Assembly: GCA_017302015.1 (NCBI GenBank) | Contig: JAFLEE010000066.1 | Span: 1 to 31,052, forward strand | Reading direction: 5' to 3' | Source: Spirochaetota bacterium | GTDB lineage: Bacteria > Spirochaetota > UBA12135 > COTS27 > JAFLEE01 | Length of the DNA: 31,052 bases | In this document: piece after piece, positions 14,253 to 22,222 of the stretch | Numbering within the stretch: position 1 is the first letter of the stretch | Layout of the letters: each line of letters begins with the position of its first letter | The notes under the pieces: model-generated | The model's input: only the letters and a program-made list of their open reading frames with translations | Told to the model about the DNA's origin: nothing | The model's database searches: none | Program-made: the position numbers and the translations under genes

Positions 14253-16109
14253 ATGAAGTATCCCCACACCGAATCCCTCACGCGCCGCATCCGATTAAAG
14301 ACTCTCGAAGTCCCCATCGGGGATACGCCCCTCGGCGCAGACCATCCCATCCGGGTCCAATCCATGACCAATACCGACACCATGGATACGCGGGCGACCG
14401 TGGAGCAGGCCCTCCGCATGGTCGAGGCCGGCTGCGAATATGTGCGCATCACCGCCCCCCATGTGGAGGCCGCCCGCAATTTGGGGGTGATCAAGAAGGC
14501 CCTGCGGGAGCGCGGCTGCCGCGTGCCCCTAATCGCCGATATCCACTTCACCCCCAATGCCGCCGAAATCGCGGCGCGGCTGGTGGAGAAGGTCCGGGTC
14601 AACCCGGGGAATTACGCCGACCGCAAGCTCGGAAAGGCCACCGAGTTCGACGACGCGACCTACCGGAGCGAACTCCAGCGCCTCCACGAGAAGTTCTCGC
14701 CCCTGGTGAAGATCTGCAAAGAGAACGGCACGGCCATGCGCATCGGGAGCAACCACGGCTCCCTCTCCGATCGGATTTTAAGCCGCTACGGCGATACGCC
14801 CAGGGGGATGGTCGAATCCGCCCTCGAGTTCCTCGATATCTGCGAAGACCACGGCTACCGGCAGATCGTCCTCTCGATGAAGGCGAGCAATACCCAAATC
14901 ATGGTGCAGGCCTACCGCCTCCTGGTCCGCCGGATGGTCGAGCGCGGGATCGTCTATCCCCTCCATCTCGGCGTCACCGAGGCCGGGGAAGGCGAGGACG
15001 GTCGCATCAAGAGCGCCGTGGGCATCGGCTCCCTCCTTCTCGACGGCATCGGCGATACCGTGCGCGTCTCGCTCACCGAAGATCCAGAGGTGGAGGCCCC
15101 GGTCGCCCGCGCGATCCTCGAGCGCATCGAGGGCATCCCCCCCGCCTCCCTTCCCGAGGCCCCCACGGACGCCTGGGATCCTTTCGTGTTCACTCGGCGC
15201 AAAACGGTGCCCGTGCGCCGCATCGGGGAAGGGGAACCGCCCATCGTCATCGCCCCCTACGGCGGGACGGAGATCGGTAAGGACGTCCCTTCCCCGGACT
15301 ATCTTTCCTTCCCATCGGCCCCGAATTCCGATTTAGGGGCACCCAGCGTGCTTCCCTTCGCCGCCTGGGAAGGCGCGGGTAAACCCCAGGGGCGGTTCCC
15401 GGTTTATCCCGACCTGCGCTCGTGGAAGAATGCCCGAGAACGACATCCCGCGCTTAATTTCGTGCATCTGCAACGGACGGCGGTGGAAGATCCCGGCCTG
15501 CCTTCGCTCTGCGATGGGAAGACCGCACTCATCCTCACGCCGACCACCAAAGATGGGGCGCGGGAATTGCGGCTCCTTTGCCTGGAACTCACGGCAAAAA
15601 AGATGACGGCGCCGCTACTCGTGCACGTTCCCCGCAACGAGAACTCCGGCCCCGGAGGCGAGGGAGCCCTCAGCGCGGCGTGCCTCCTCGGCCCCCTCCT
15701 ACTCGATGGCTTCGTCGACGGCCTTTGGCTCGAAGGGGGAGATGACGGGAGCGTACGAACGGCGTTCAACGTCCTCCAGGCCTGTCGGTTGCGCATGAGC
15801 AAGACCGAGTTCATTTCTTGCCCGTCTTGCGGGCGCACCCAGTTCGACCTCCAGCAGGTGTCGTTCCGAATCCGGGAACGCCTCGGGCACATCCAGGGGC
15901 TAAAAATCGCGGTCATGGGCTGCGTGGTCAACGGCCCCGGCGAGATGGCCGATGCCGATTTCGGCTATGTGGGCACGGGCCCGGGCAAGATATCCCTCTA
16001 CAAGGGGCACCAGGTGATGGAACGGAACCTGGAGGAACGCGGCGCGGTGGAACGCCTCGTCGACCTCATCCGAGCCCACGGGCGTTGGGTGGAAAAAAAA
16101 CCCGCTTGA
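14253..16109 (+). CDS. ispG: HMBPP synthase, long three-domain IspG
   Basis: IspG (GcpE) converts MEcPP to HMBPP in the MEP isoprenoid pathway, using a [4Fe-4S] cluster. At 618 residues it is the long form, with an extra domain (about residues 300-500) between the TIM barrel and the cluster domain; E. coli IspG has about 370. The barrel has VQSMTNTDTMDTRATV, LIADIHFTPNAAEIAA and VRVNPGNYADRK. The cluster ligands are visible: Cys523 and Cys526 in SCPSCGRTQ, Cys557 in MGCVVNGPGE and Glu564. ATG 14253 matches the family N-terminus; the frame is open upstream only as non-conserved sequence. The stop (TGA) abuts the stop of the convergent ubiE gene with no gap. It is divergent from the fur operon. 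Confidence 0.96.
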   Translation: MKYPHTESLTRRIRLKTLEVPIGDTPLGADHPIRVQSMTNTDTMDTRATVEQALRMVEAGCEYVRITAPHVEAARNLGVIKKALRERGCRVPLIADIHFTPNAAEIAARLVEKVRVNPGNYADRKLGKATEFDDATYRSELQRLHEKFSPLVKICKENGTAMRIGSNHGSLSDRILSRYGDTPRGMVESALEFLDICEDHGYRQIVLSMKASNTQIMVQAYRLLVRRMVERGIVYPLHLGVTEAGEGEDGRIKSAVGIGSLLLDGIGDTVRVSLTEDPEVEAPVARAILERIEGIPPASLPEAPTDAWDPFVFTRRKTVPVRRIGEGEPPIVIAPYGGTEIGKDVPSPDYLSFPSAPNSDLGAPSVLPFAAWEGAGKPQGRFPVYPDLRSWKNARERHPALNFVHLQRTAVEDPGLPSLCDGKTALILTPTTKDGARELRLLCLELTAKKMTAPLLVHVPRNENSGPGGEGALSAACLLGPLLLDGFVDGLWLEGGDDGSVRTAFNVLQACRLRMSKTEFISCPSCGRTQFDLQQVSFRIRERLGHIQGLKIAVMGCVVNGPGEMADADFGYVGTGPGKISLYKGHQVMERNLEERGAVERLVDLIRAHGRWVEKKPA

Positions 16110-16919
16110 TCAGGCTCGAGGCTTGGCCTTCGCCTTTTTTCTGAAGAGGAGGATGCGCAGCATCCCGAGGTAGAGCGGGCGATCGACGGTGACCTCCAAC
16201 CCCGCATCCCGGAAACGCTCCAAGAGAACGGGGTGCTCGGGATAGAGGGCCAGGCTATGGGAAAAGTACTGGTAGATATGCCGATTGCGGTGGATGAGGG
16301 TTCCCCAGAATCCTCCCCAAAGCCACAGGAAAGCCAATTCCAGTTTTTGAACCAGGCGATGGGGGGACCGGCTGAACTCGAGGACGGCCGCCACGCCCCC
16401 CGGCTTGAGAACCCGGGCGATCTCGGCGAGGGTCGCCCCCAAATCCGGCGCGTTCCTCAGGGCATAACCGGCGGTGACAAGATCGACGCTCCCCGGGGCG
16501 AGGCCGGTCTTGGCCATCTCCCCGCGCCGCCAAGCGATGGGGGCCCCGGGCGCTTCCACGGAAGCCCGCTTCTTCGCCAAGGCCAGCATCTGCGGAGAAA
16601 GGTCGACTCCGATGATACGGGCGCGCGGGAAACGGCGGGCCAGCAGGAAGGCGAGGTCGCCCGTGCCCGTCGCCAGGTCCAGCACGCGCGCGACCGGCCG
16701 GTTCGGGAGCCGCGAAATCAATTCCCTCTTCCACGCACCGTCACGGCCCAGCGATAGGAAGGTATTCATTCGATCGTAGCCGGGGGCGATGTGGTCGAAA
16801 AGAGTTCGGTTCAGGATCCGTCGACGCGTTCCGTTGGCCTTCTCCCGGGTCAGGTGCAAGGACCCTCCTAGTTTCCGTTGCCGTTCGGCCGTTCCCGCCT
16901 CCAGTTTGGATGGCTTCAT
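16110..16919 (-). CDS. ubiE: UbiE/MenG-type quinone methyltransferase
   Basis: The 269-residue SAM-dependent C-methyltransferase acts in the last steps of menaquinone and/or ubiquinone synthesis. It has the family hallmarks FDHIAPGYDRMNTFLSLG, SAM motif I VLDLATGTGDLAF (79-91), GVDLSPQML, TAGYALRNAPDLGATLAEIARVLKPGG, and a C-terminal tail typical of UbiE. An N-terminal extension of about 35 residues precedes the core. ATG 16919 overlaps the upstream stop as ATGA; the longer open frame belongs to that gene's other strand phase. Which quinone is made cannot be told from the window. Confidence 0.93.
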   Translation of the reverse strand: MKPSKLEAGTAERQRKLGGSLHLTREKANGTRRRILNRTLFDHIAPGYDRMNTFLSLGRDGAWKRELISRLPNRPVARVLDLATGTGDLAFLLARRFPRARIIGVDLSPQMLALAKKRASVEAPGAPIAWRRGEMAKTGLAPGSVDLVTAGYALRNAPDLGATLAEIARVLKPGGVAAVLEFSRSPHRLVQKLELAFLWLWGGFWGTLIHRNRHIYQYFSHSLALYPEHPVLLERFRDAGLEVTVDRPLYLGMLRILLFRKKAKAKPRA

Positions 16920-17536
16920 GGGATGGCCGGCGCTGCCTGATTCGTCGAGGGCGGAGGCGCCCCTTTCGGCCCGAAATACATCGCCACGGAGAGGTTCAAT
17001 CCGTGGAGCAGGGCGAATGCGTTTCCCAACCACTGGAATCGGGCCTGATAGGCGGGGATCAGCACAAATGCGCCGTGACCGAGGCTCACCCCGAGTTCGA
17101 GTTTCGCTTCGGCGACCAGCGCGACACCGAAGCGGAGGGGAGGGCCCCCCGCGCTCTGGAGCAGGAAAGTCGGGCCGATTCCGAGCCCCGGACGCACCAC
17201 CCAATCGGCCTCGCTGGCCCTCCAAAGCGCATCGACTTGGAGCGGAATCGTGACCTGCCAATTGGAGGAGACATTCGACGGGGAGCGGGAGACATACCAT
17301 TCGACGCCGGCATTCCAGCCCACGGCAAAGGGCCCGCGCGCGGCGGGAGATCGCGCGATGAAAAGGAGCCGGGCCGAGGGGTTATAGTCATTCCCGTTCG
17401 TTCCGAGAAAGACCGTGCTCCCGATCGAGCCCCCGTAGGTCGCCGCGGCCCGGGCCATCGGGGACGACACGAAGAGCGCCGCCAGGAGGAGAAGGGAAAC
17501 CCTCGAGGGAGGGGGGAGCGGGTTGGGGAGGCGCAT
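16916..17536 (-). CDS. Exported protein, probable small outer-membrane barrel
   Basis: The 206-residue protein has a long signal peptide (SRVSLLLLAALFVSSPMARA). The mature part consists of short alternating amphipathic strands rich in Gly and aromatic residues (GPFAVGWNAGVEWYVS, RPGLGIGPTFLLQS, AVAMYFGP-like ends), which suggests an eight-strand OmpA/OmpW-like barrel. No family signature is seen. The TATAAT at 17556-17561 lies 19 nt upstream, giving a short leader. Its stop overlaps the ubiE start, which is probably an operon of convenience rather than a functional link. Confidence 0.75.
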   Translation of the reverse strand: MRLPNPLPPPSRVSLLLLAALFVSSPMARAAATYGGSIGSTVFLGTNGNDYNPSARLLFIARSPAARGPFAVGWNAGVEWYVSRSPSNVSSNWQVTIPLQVDALWRASEADWVVRPGLGIGPTFLLQSAGGPPLRFGVALVAEAKLELGVSLGHGAFVLIPAYQARFQWLGNAFALLHGLNLSVAMYFGPKGAPPPSTNQAAPAIP

Positions 17537-17555
17537 GGGCGTGGATACCTGCCGA

Positions 17556-17561
17556 ATTATA
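17556..17561 (-). promoter_or_regulatory. TATAAT -10 for the barrel-ubiE pair
   Basis: A perfect TATAAT on the minus strand lies 19 nt before ATG 17536. The -10 of the divergent beta-helix gene (17585-17590) is only 23 bp away, so two divergent promoters share a 62-bp intergenic region. Confidence 0.6.
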
Positions 17562-17584
17562 GCGTCACTCCCGGGGTTCCGGTG

Positions 17585-17590
17585 TACAAT
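17585..17590 (+). promoter_or_regulatory. TACAAT -10, leaderless-type, beta-helix gene
   Basis: TACAAT lies 8 nt before ATG 17599. The region GTACAATGGCCG is nearly identical to that before the pentapeptide gene at 3161-3172. No ribosome-binding site or -35 is visible. Confidence 0.6.
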
Positions 17591-17598
17591 GGCCGCCC

Positions 17599-19125
17599 AT
17601 GTCCGCGCGTCATATGCTTGTCTCCATTTGCGTGCTCGCCGCCTCCCTTCTCAGCGCCCAGGACATGGCGGTGACCATGCTCGATCTTTCGTCCATGGTG
17701 CGCGACGCCCATGCGACGGGTAAAAAATCGCTCCGTCTATTCCCGGGGCGCCTTCACCTCGATTCCCAGACGGTCGGCATCAGCAATCTGTCAGGTTTCA
17801 CCCTGGAAGGCATGGGAAACCGCTCGACGATCGTCGGCCACACCCTGCGGCCCATCCTCATCTTCGAGCGCTGCCTCGATCTGGTGGTGCGCGACCTCTC
17901 GTTCGACTACGACCCCTTGCCCTTCACCCAAGCCGAGATCACCGCGGTGGGCTACCAGGGTTCGGTCCTCGAATACCGGGTCTTACCCGGCTACCCCGAA
18001 CTCGATACCCCTTACCTGTCGACCACGGCGCTCTTTTTCAGCCGGCGGCACCGGGGGTGGATCGAAGGGTTCCAAGAGGCCTATTACGAGGAGAATATCC
18101 CCACCGCTCCGGATACCGGGCGTCTCTCGGGCCTGCGCTCGCCGTGGGTCGCCCCCCTGGCCCCGACCCAGGGGGACCGCCTGGTCCTGCCGACGCGGCG
18201 GGCCCCGGCGATCCTCCTCATTGATTGCACCAATGTACGTTTTGAGAACATCACGATCTACACCGCGCCGAGCGCGGGCATCCTGTTCCGCAGGCTCGAA
18301 GGGAGCAACGCGCTCGTCCATCTCTCCATCCGTCGGGGGCCCAAACTCCAACCCCGCATGGAAGACCGCCTGCTCTCCACCGGTTCGACGGGCATCGTGG
18401 TCGGCATGGGGAGGGGGCACCTTCAACTGGACCAATGCCGACTTTCCTTCGCCGGGGGCGATGGGGTCCATACCCTCGGATCCTGCTTTCCCGTGCTCGA
18501 GGGCGAGGGTTGGGTCTTCCGGGTCGCCGACCCCCACGGCGATTTGGAGCCCTATCAGATCGACCGGCGCCATCCCCTCGTCGCGCGGGGGCTCGCCCCG
18601 TGGACCTGGCAATCCCGCGGCGAAGCCGAACTGATCGCCACGGTGAACGACGCGCCGAGGGCGGAGGATCCCCGCGCCACCGTCCGCCTCGTCTTCGAGA
18701 AACTCATGCCGGGCCGGCTCCGCTTGGGCGACTGGGTCGATTTTCCGGACCTCAACGGGGGCGTCCTTTCGGTAAACCAATGCTTCTTTTCGGATCTCCG
18801 CGGCGCGGGACTTCGGGTGGGATCCCGGGAGACGGAGGTCCGTCGATGCGGGTTCGAACGCCTTCGGGATGGCGCCCTCGTCGCCGCCGCGCCCTATGAC
18901 CGAGGCGAGGCGGGTTGGACGGGCGGGGGCGTCTTCGTCTCCAATGTGCTCGTCGGGCGCGAACAAGTGGATGGAAGCCCGCATCCCTTGGATCCGCCCT
19001 TCCTCAATTTTACCGGCCCGGCCGGGGCGATGAAGCTCCAACATGGGCCGTGGCGGATCCAAGACAATACCGTCATCCCGACCGGGGCTCGACTCGTCGC
19101 GACCCTCCCGCGCGAATCGCCCTAA
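17599..19125 (+). CDS. Exported right-handed beta-helix protein, possibly GH110-like
   Basis: The 508-residue product has a signal peptide (MLVSICVLAASLLSAQ). Runs of short strands with buried aliphatic ladders (GFTLEGMGNRSTIVGHT, CLDLVVRDLSFDYD, NVRFENITIYTAPSAGILF, HLQLDQCRLSFAGGDGVHTL) indicate a pectate-lyase-like parallel beta-helix. The order of features, a Asn-x-Thr-Ile strand block followed by STGSTGIVVG and an acidic GGDGVHTLGS loop, resembles GH110 alpha-galactosidases, which act on alpha-1,3-galactose ends. The conserved double Asp of that family appears only as GGD, so the call is tentative and the fold is the safer statement. It starts 8 nt after a -10 box. It is probably periplasmic or secreted and acts on, or binds, polysaccharide. 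Confidence 0.75.
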   Translation: MSARHMLVSICVLAASLLSAQDMAVTMLDLSSMVRDAHATGKKSLRLFPGRLHLDSQTVGISNLSGFTLEGMGNRSTIVGHTLRPILIFERCLDLVVRDLSFDYDPLPFTQAEITAVGYQGSVLEYRVLPGYPELDTPYLSTTALFFSRRHRGWIEGFQEAYYEENIPTAPDTGRLSGLRSPWVAPLAPTQGDRLVLPTRRAPAILLIDCTNVRFENITIYTAPSAGILFRRLEGSNALVHLSIRRGPKLQPRMEDRLLSTGSTGIVVGMGRGHLQLDQCRLSFAGGDGVHTLGSCFPVLEGEGWVFRVADPHGDLEPYQIDRRHPLVARGLAPWTWQSRGEAELIATVNDAPRAEDPRATVRLVFEKLMPGRLRLGDWVDFPDLNGGVLSVNQCFFSDLRGAGLRVGSRETEVRRCGFERLRDGALVAAAPYDRGEAGWTGGGVFVSNVLVGREQVDGSPHPLDPPFLNFTGPAGAMKLQHGPWRIQDNTVIPTGARLVATLPRESP

Positions 19126-19228
19126 AATTTATAGCCGGGACGGATGAGGAATGGGAGGGGGTCGGGCCGGGTCAGGATACAGACAATCCGCTGCCTTCGC
19201 GAACCCTCCCCCGGATAGGAGATTCTCA

Positions 19229-19258
19229 GTGGAAACTGCTACCCATGGTTTGTCGTGA
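19229..19258 (+). other. Short overlapping uORF before the dihydrouridine synthase gene
   Basis: GTG at 19229 sits 7 nt after AGGAG (19217-19221), ideal spacing, and opens a 9-codon frame (METATHGLS) that stops at TGA 19256-19258, after the dus ATG at 19245 in another frame. The dus ATG itself lies 23 nt from the same ribosome-binding site. This could be a translational control element or chance. Confidence 0.35.
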
Positions 19259-20300
19259 GGTTTCTTTCGACGAGTTTCGGAATCGAAACATCCAGATCGT
19301 CCTCGCTCCCCTGCAAGGGGTGACCACGGCCATCTTCCGATCCGTGTTCATGTCCAAATTCGGCGGTTGCCGATGGGCGGTCGCGCCGTTCCTAACCACG
19401 CGCCGTGGCGCGGTCCCCTTGATCCCCCGCGATTTACGGCCCGAATCGAACCCGACTGGCCTGGCCTTGGTCCCCCAACTCCTGGGCAACGACGGCGATG
19501 ATTTCGCGCGGGCGGGTGCCGCACTCCATGACGCGACGGGTTGCGACGAGATCAATTGGAACCTCGGGTGCCCATCCGGGACGGTCACGGCGAGGAAACA
19601 GGGCGCGGGATTTCTACCGGATCCCCAGGGGATCGACCGCTTCTTGGATCGCGTTTGCCGGCGTCTCCCGTGCGCGCTCTCGATCAAAATGCGTTTGGGG
19701 ATGCACCGAGATCGGGAATGGGAAGCGCTCGTCCCCATCCTAAACCGTTACCCCATCCGCTCGGTCATCCTCCACGGACGCATCGGGACCCAGGGCTATC
19801 GCGGTCAGGCGAATCTCGATCTATTCGCCGAGTTCCGCGCCGCCCTCCGGCGCCCGGTAATCCATAGTGGGGATGTCACGAGCGTCCTCGGAGCGCGGAG
19901 GGTGCTCGCGAAATGCCCCGATCTCCCGGGATTCATGCTCGGGCGCGGCCTCATCGCCAATCCCCTCCTTGCGGTCTCCATCCTCGAGGGAACCGAACGA
20001 TCCCCTTCGGAAGTCCGCGCCGCTATTTGGGAATTTCACGACCAACTCCTGGCCGCCTACCAACGCGAGAGTCAAGAGGGCGCCGTGGTGGAGCGCATGA
20101 AAGCGCTCTTCGTTTACTGGGGACCCAAGCTCGTCCCCGATCGTTCGGAGGTCGAGGCGGGGCGGGGGAGTGAGGCTCGCCTCGTGCGGCGCACCTTACG
20201 CGCCACGACCTTGGGCGCCTATCTGGACGGGGTGGCGGCGATTCGGGAATCGGGGCGGCGTGCCGATGCTAGAATCGCGCCATGGCGATCCGAAAACTGA
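19245..20300 (+). CDS. dus: tRNA-dihydrouridine synthase
   Basis: The 351-residue flavoenzyme reduces specific uridines in tRNA with NADPH. Family blocks are all present: APLQGVTTAIFRSVF near the N-terminus (FMN binding), QLLGND, the catalytic segment NWNLGCPSGTVTARKQGAGF with the general-acid Cys, SIKMRLGM, VILHGRIGTQGYRGQANLD, PVIHSGDV and GFMLGRGLIANPLL (phosphate binding). The GCPSxT form is closest in shape to DusC-type enzymes. ATG 19245 is used because upstream frame residues are not family-like, although the only ribosome-binding site lies unusually far away (23 nt). The last 19 bp overlap the following small membrane protein gene, which has its own -10 inside this coding region. Confidence 0.95.
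   Translation: MVCREVSFDEFRNRNIQIVLAPLQGVTTAIFRSVFMSKFGGCRWAVAPFLTTRRGAVPLIPRDLRPESNPTGLALVPQLLGNDGDDFARAGAALHDATGCDEINWNLGCPSGTVTARKQGAGFLPDPQGIDRFLDRVCRRLPCALSIKMRLGMHRDREWEALVPILNRYPIRSVILHGRIGTQGYRGQANLDLFAEFRAALRRPVIHSGDVTSVLGARRVLAKCPDLPGFMLGRGLIANPLLAVSILEGTERSPSEVRAAIWEFHDQLLAAYQRESQEGAVVERMKALFVYWGPKLVPDRSEVEAGRGSEARLVRRTLRATTLGAYLDGVAAIRESGRRADARIAPWRSEN
20270..20275 (+). promoter_or_regulatory. TAGAAT -10, leaderless-type, inside dus 3' end
   Basis: TAGAAT lies 6 nt before ATG 20282 within the last codons of dus. With no ribosome-binding site, the small membrane protein would be made from a leaderless transcript independent of dus. Confidence 0.5.
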
Positions 20301-20728
20301 CCCATCGCGAAGAGGCTGAATCCCTCCTCGCGCGCCACGCGGGGCAACTCGACCCCGTCCTTTCCCTCCTCGAACGCCAATATGCCACGCTCCAGGCCCG
20401 GGCCCAAGTGCTCCTCGGTCTCGTGACGATCACGCTCACCATCACGGGGTTTTCCGGCCCAGCCATCGCCGCGAGCACGCCCGCAGCACGCATCGCCGTG
20501 ACGTCCGGGCTCGCCTTCAGCCTGCTCGCGTCGCTCCTCGCGATCCTCGGCGTTCTCAACCTGCGTTGGGTCACGGCCCTGGGCGCCTCCAACGACCTGG
20601 AACTCGTCACCCACCTCCTCGTGCGCCGGGGGCAGAAGACGGGGTTTTACCGCGCCGCCCTCGCCGTGCTGGCCATGGGCCTCGGTCTCTACACCTCGGC
20701 CGCGGTGCTCTACCTGGCCGGCCGCTGA
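20282..20728 (+). CDS. Small membrane protein, about four helices
   Basis: The 148-residue protein has an amphipathic N-terminal helix (EEAESLLARHAGQLDPVLSL) followed by four hydrophobic stretches at about 44-62, 68-92, 118-135 and 135-146, the last two possibly one hairpin. The layout, a helix with LLERQYATLQARAQVLLG before a pair of membrane hairpins, resembles the small membrane effector domain found in Pycsar-type systems, but the nucleotide cyclase partner of those systems is absent. That similarity is weak. It overlaps dus by 19 bp and starts with ATG 20282, 6 nt after a -10 box. Function unknown. Confidence 0.7.
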   Translation: MAIRKLTHREEAESLLARHAGQLDPVLSLLERQYATLQARAQVLLGLVTITLTITGFSGPAIAASTPAARIAVTSGLAFSLLASLLAILGVLNLRWVTALGASNDLELVTHLLVRRGQKTGFYRAALAVLAMGLGLYTSAAVLYLAGR

Positions 20729-20731
20729 TAC

Positions 20732-20737
20732 TAGAAT
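20732..20737 (+). promoter_or_regulatory. TAGAAT -10 for the nucleoside transporter gene
   Basis: TAGAAT starts 3 nt after the upstream stop codon and 42 nt before the ATG at 20779. A GGAAGACGGAG purine stretch acts as the ribosome-binding site, so this is a conventional leader of about 35 nt, unlike the leaderless starts elsewhere. Confidence 0.5.
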
Positions 20738-20778
20738 ATCTTTCATCCCCTCCCGCGCGGCCGGAAGACGGAGCCCCC

Positions 20779-22074
20779 ATGACCTTCCAGAATCTCACCA
20801 GCCTCTTCGGAATCTTCGCGTTCCTCCTCATCGCCTGGGCGCTGTCCAATAACCGGCGCCTCGTGAATTGGCGCGTGCTGGGCGTCGGCCTATCGCTCAT
20901 GGGCCTTTTCGCGGTGTTCATCTTCGTCCTTCCCGTCGGCACGACGGTCTTCCTATGGGTGAACGACCTCGTCTTACGTGTTTTGGACGCCTCTTCCGCC
21001 GGGGTCGCATTTGTCTTCGGGCCCTTGGCCTCCGGGCCCGGCTCCCCGGGTTCCATCGGGTTCATCCTCGCCACCCAGGCGCTCCCCACCATCATCTTCT
21101 TCTCCGCCCTCATGGCGGTTCTCTACCACATCGGGGTGATGCCCCTTCTGGTAGTTTTTTTCGCCCGGCTCTTCACCAAGCCCATGCGCATCTCCGGTGC
21201 CGAGTCGCTCTCCTGCTCGGCCAATATCTTCCTCGGGGTCGAGTCGGCCCTCGTGATCCGGCCCCACTTGGCCACCCTGACCCGATCCGAACTCTGCACC
21301 ATCCTCGCCGCGGGGATGGCGACCGTCGCTTCCAATGTGCTGGCCCTCTACGCCATCACGCTGAAGGCCCAATTCCCCGCCATCGCCGGACACCTGGTCT
21401 CGGCCTCCTTCCTGGCCATTCCCGCCGCGATCATGACGAGCAAACTCATCTACCCCGAATCCGGCCAGCCCGAGACCCTGGGCCAGCACGTGAAGCCCCA
21501 TTACGAGAAGGATCCCAACCTCTTCGCGGCGATCATCTCGGGCTCCAAGGCGGGGGTGGAGGTCATCCTGGGCATCGTCGCGCTCCTCATCGCCATGATC
21601 GGCTTGGTCGCCCTCCTAGACATGCTCGTGACCCAGGCGGGGGTCTCCATCGGGGGCCTCTTCCACCATCCCCTCGACCTGTCCTTCAAGGCGCTCCTCG
21701 GCTATGCCTTCCTGCCGTTCACCTTCCTCATGGGCATCCATGTCGATGACGTGAGACTCCTCTCGGGCATCATCGGCGAGCGCCTCGTGCTCACGGAGGT
21801 CGCCTCCTACCAGGATCTCGCGAAGGCCATGGCCGCCGGCCTCGTCCACCATGACCGCTCCGCCCTCATCGCCACCTATGCCCTCTGCGGATTCACCCAT
21901 ATCCCATCCCTGGCGATCTTCGTCGGGGGCACCGCGGCCCTCGCCCCCTCGCGACTCGCCGACCTGAGTTCCGTGGGCATCCGCGCACTCATCGCGGCGA
22001 CCCTGGCCTGTTTCATCACCGCCTCGGTCGCGGGGGCGTTCTACACCGGGGGAAGCATCTTGATGGGGCGGTAG
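20779..22074 (+). CDS. nupC: NupC-type concentrative nucleoside transporter
   Basis: The 431-residue inner-membrane protein has the CNT-family core: ISGAESLSCSANIFLGVESA, ALVIRPHLATLTRSELCTIL, AGMATVASNVLALYAI, and a C-terminal block with GFTHIPSLAIFVGGTAALAP and LADLSSVGIRALIAATLACF. These match the substrate-binding segments and the last helices of NupC-type symporters, which import nucleosides with Na+ or H+. Length and about 9-10 hydrophobic segments fit. ATG 20779 follows a purine-rich ribosome-binding site. A hairpin with a T-run follows the stop. Nucleoside specificity cannot be read from the sequence. Confidence 0.93.
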   Translation: MTFQNLTSLFGIFAFLLIAWALSNNRRLVNWRVLGVGLSLMGLFAVFIFVLPVGTTVFLWVNDLVLRVLDASSAGVAFVFGPLASGPGSPGSIGFILATQALPTIIFFSALMAVLYHIGVMPLLVVFFARLFTKPMRISGAESLSCSANIFLGVESALVIRPHLATLTRSELCTILAAGMATVASNVLALYAITLKAQFPAIAGHLVSASFLAIPAAIMTSKLIYPESGQPETLGQHVKPHYEKDPNLFAAIISGSKAGVEVILGIVALLIAMIGLVALLDMLVTQAGVSIGGLFHHPLDLSFKALLGYAFLPFTFLMGIHVDDVRLLSGIIGERLVLTEVASYQDLAKAMAAGLVHHDRSALIATYALCGFTHIPSLAIFVGGTAALAPSRLADLSSVGIRALIAATLACFITASVAGAFYTGGSILMGR

Positions 22075-22082
22075 GTCGCCCA

Positions 22083-22104
22083 CCTCCTGGGAGGCCTTGT
22101 TTTT
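22083..22104 (+). terminator. Candidate terminator after nupC
   Basis: CCTC pairs with GAGG over a short loop (CCTCCTGGGAGG region), followed by CCTTGTTTTT. The stem is only 4-5 bp, so the call rests on the T-run and the position 9 nt after the stop. Confidence 0.45.
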
Positions 22105-22186
22105 AAAGCGCCCTTACCGCCGGGGGAGTCGGGATTCCACGTGGACGCCCCAGGGCCGCGACCTGGAAAATAGCGCGTTTTTCGGC

Positions 22187-22192
22187 GATAAT
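22187..22192 (+). promoter_or_regulatory. GATAAT -10 for the exported unknown protein
   Basis: GATAAT lies 30 nt before ATG 22223. A TGGAAA (22164-22169) is at 17-nt spacing as a weak -35. The 148-bp spacer after nupC holds nothing else recognised. Confidence 0.4.
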
Positions 22193-22222
22193 GGCAGATC
22201 GCCAAGCGGGTTCGATCCACCG

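Noticed and set aside
20282-20728. Pycsar-type antiphage effector
   Set aside because: Only the membrane layout is similar; no nucleotide cyclase or other defence gene is adjacent and the neighbours are housekeeping genes.
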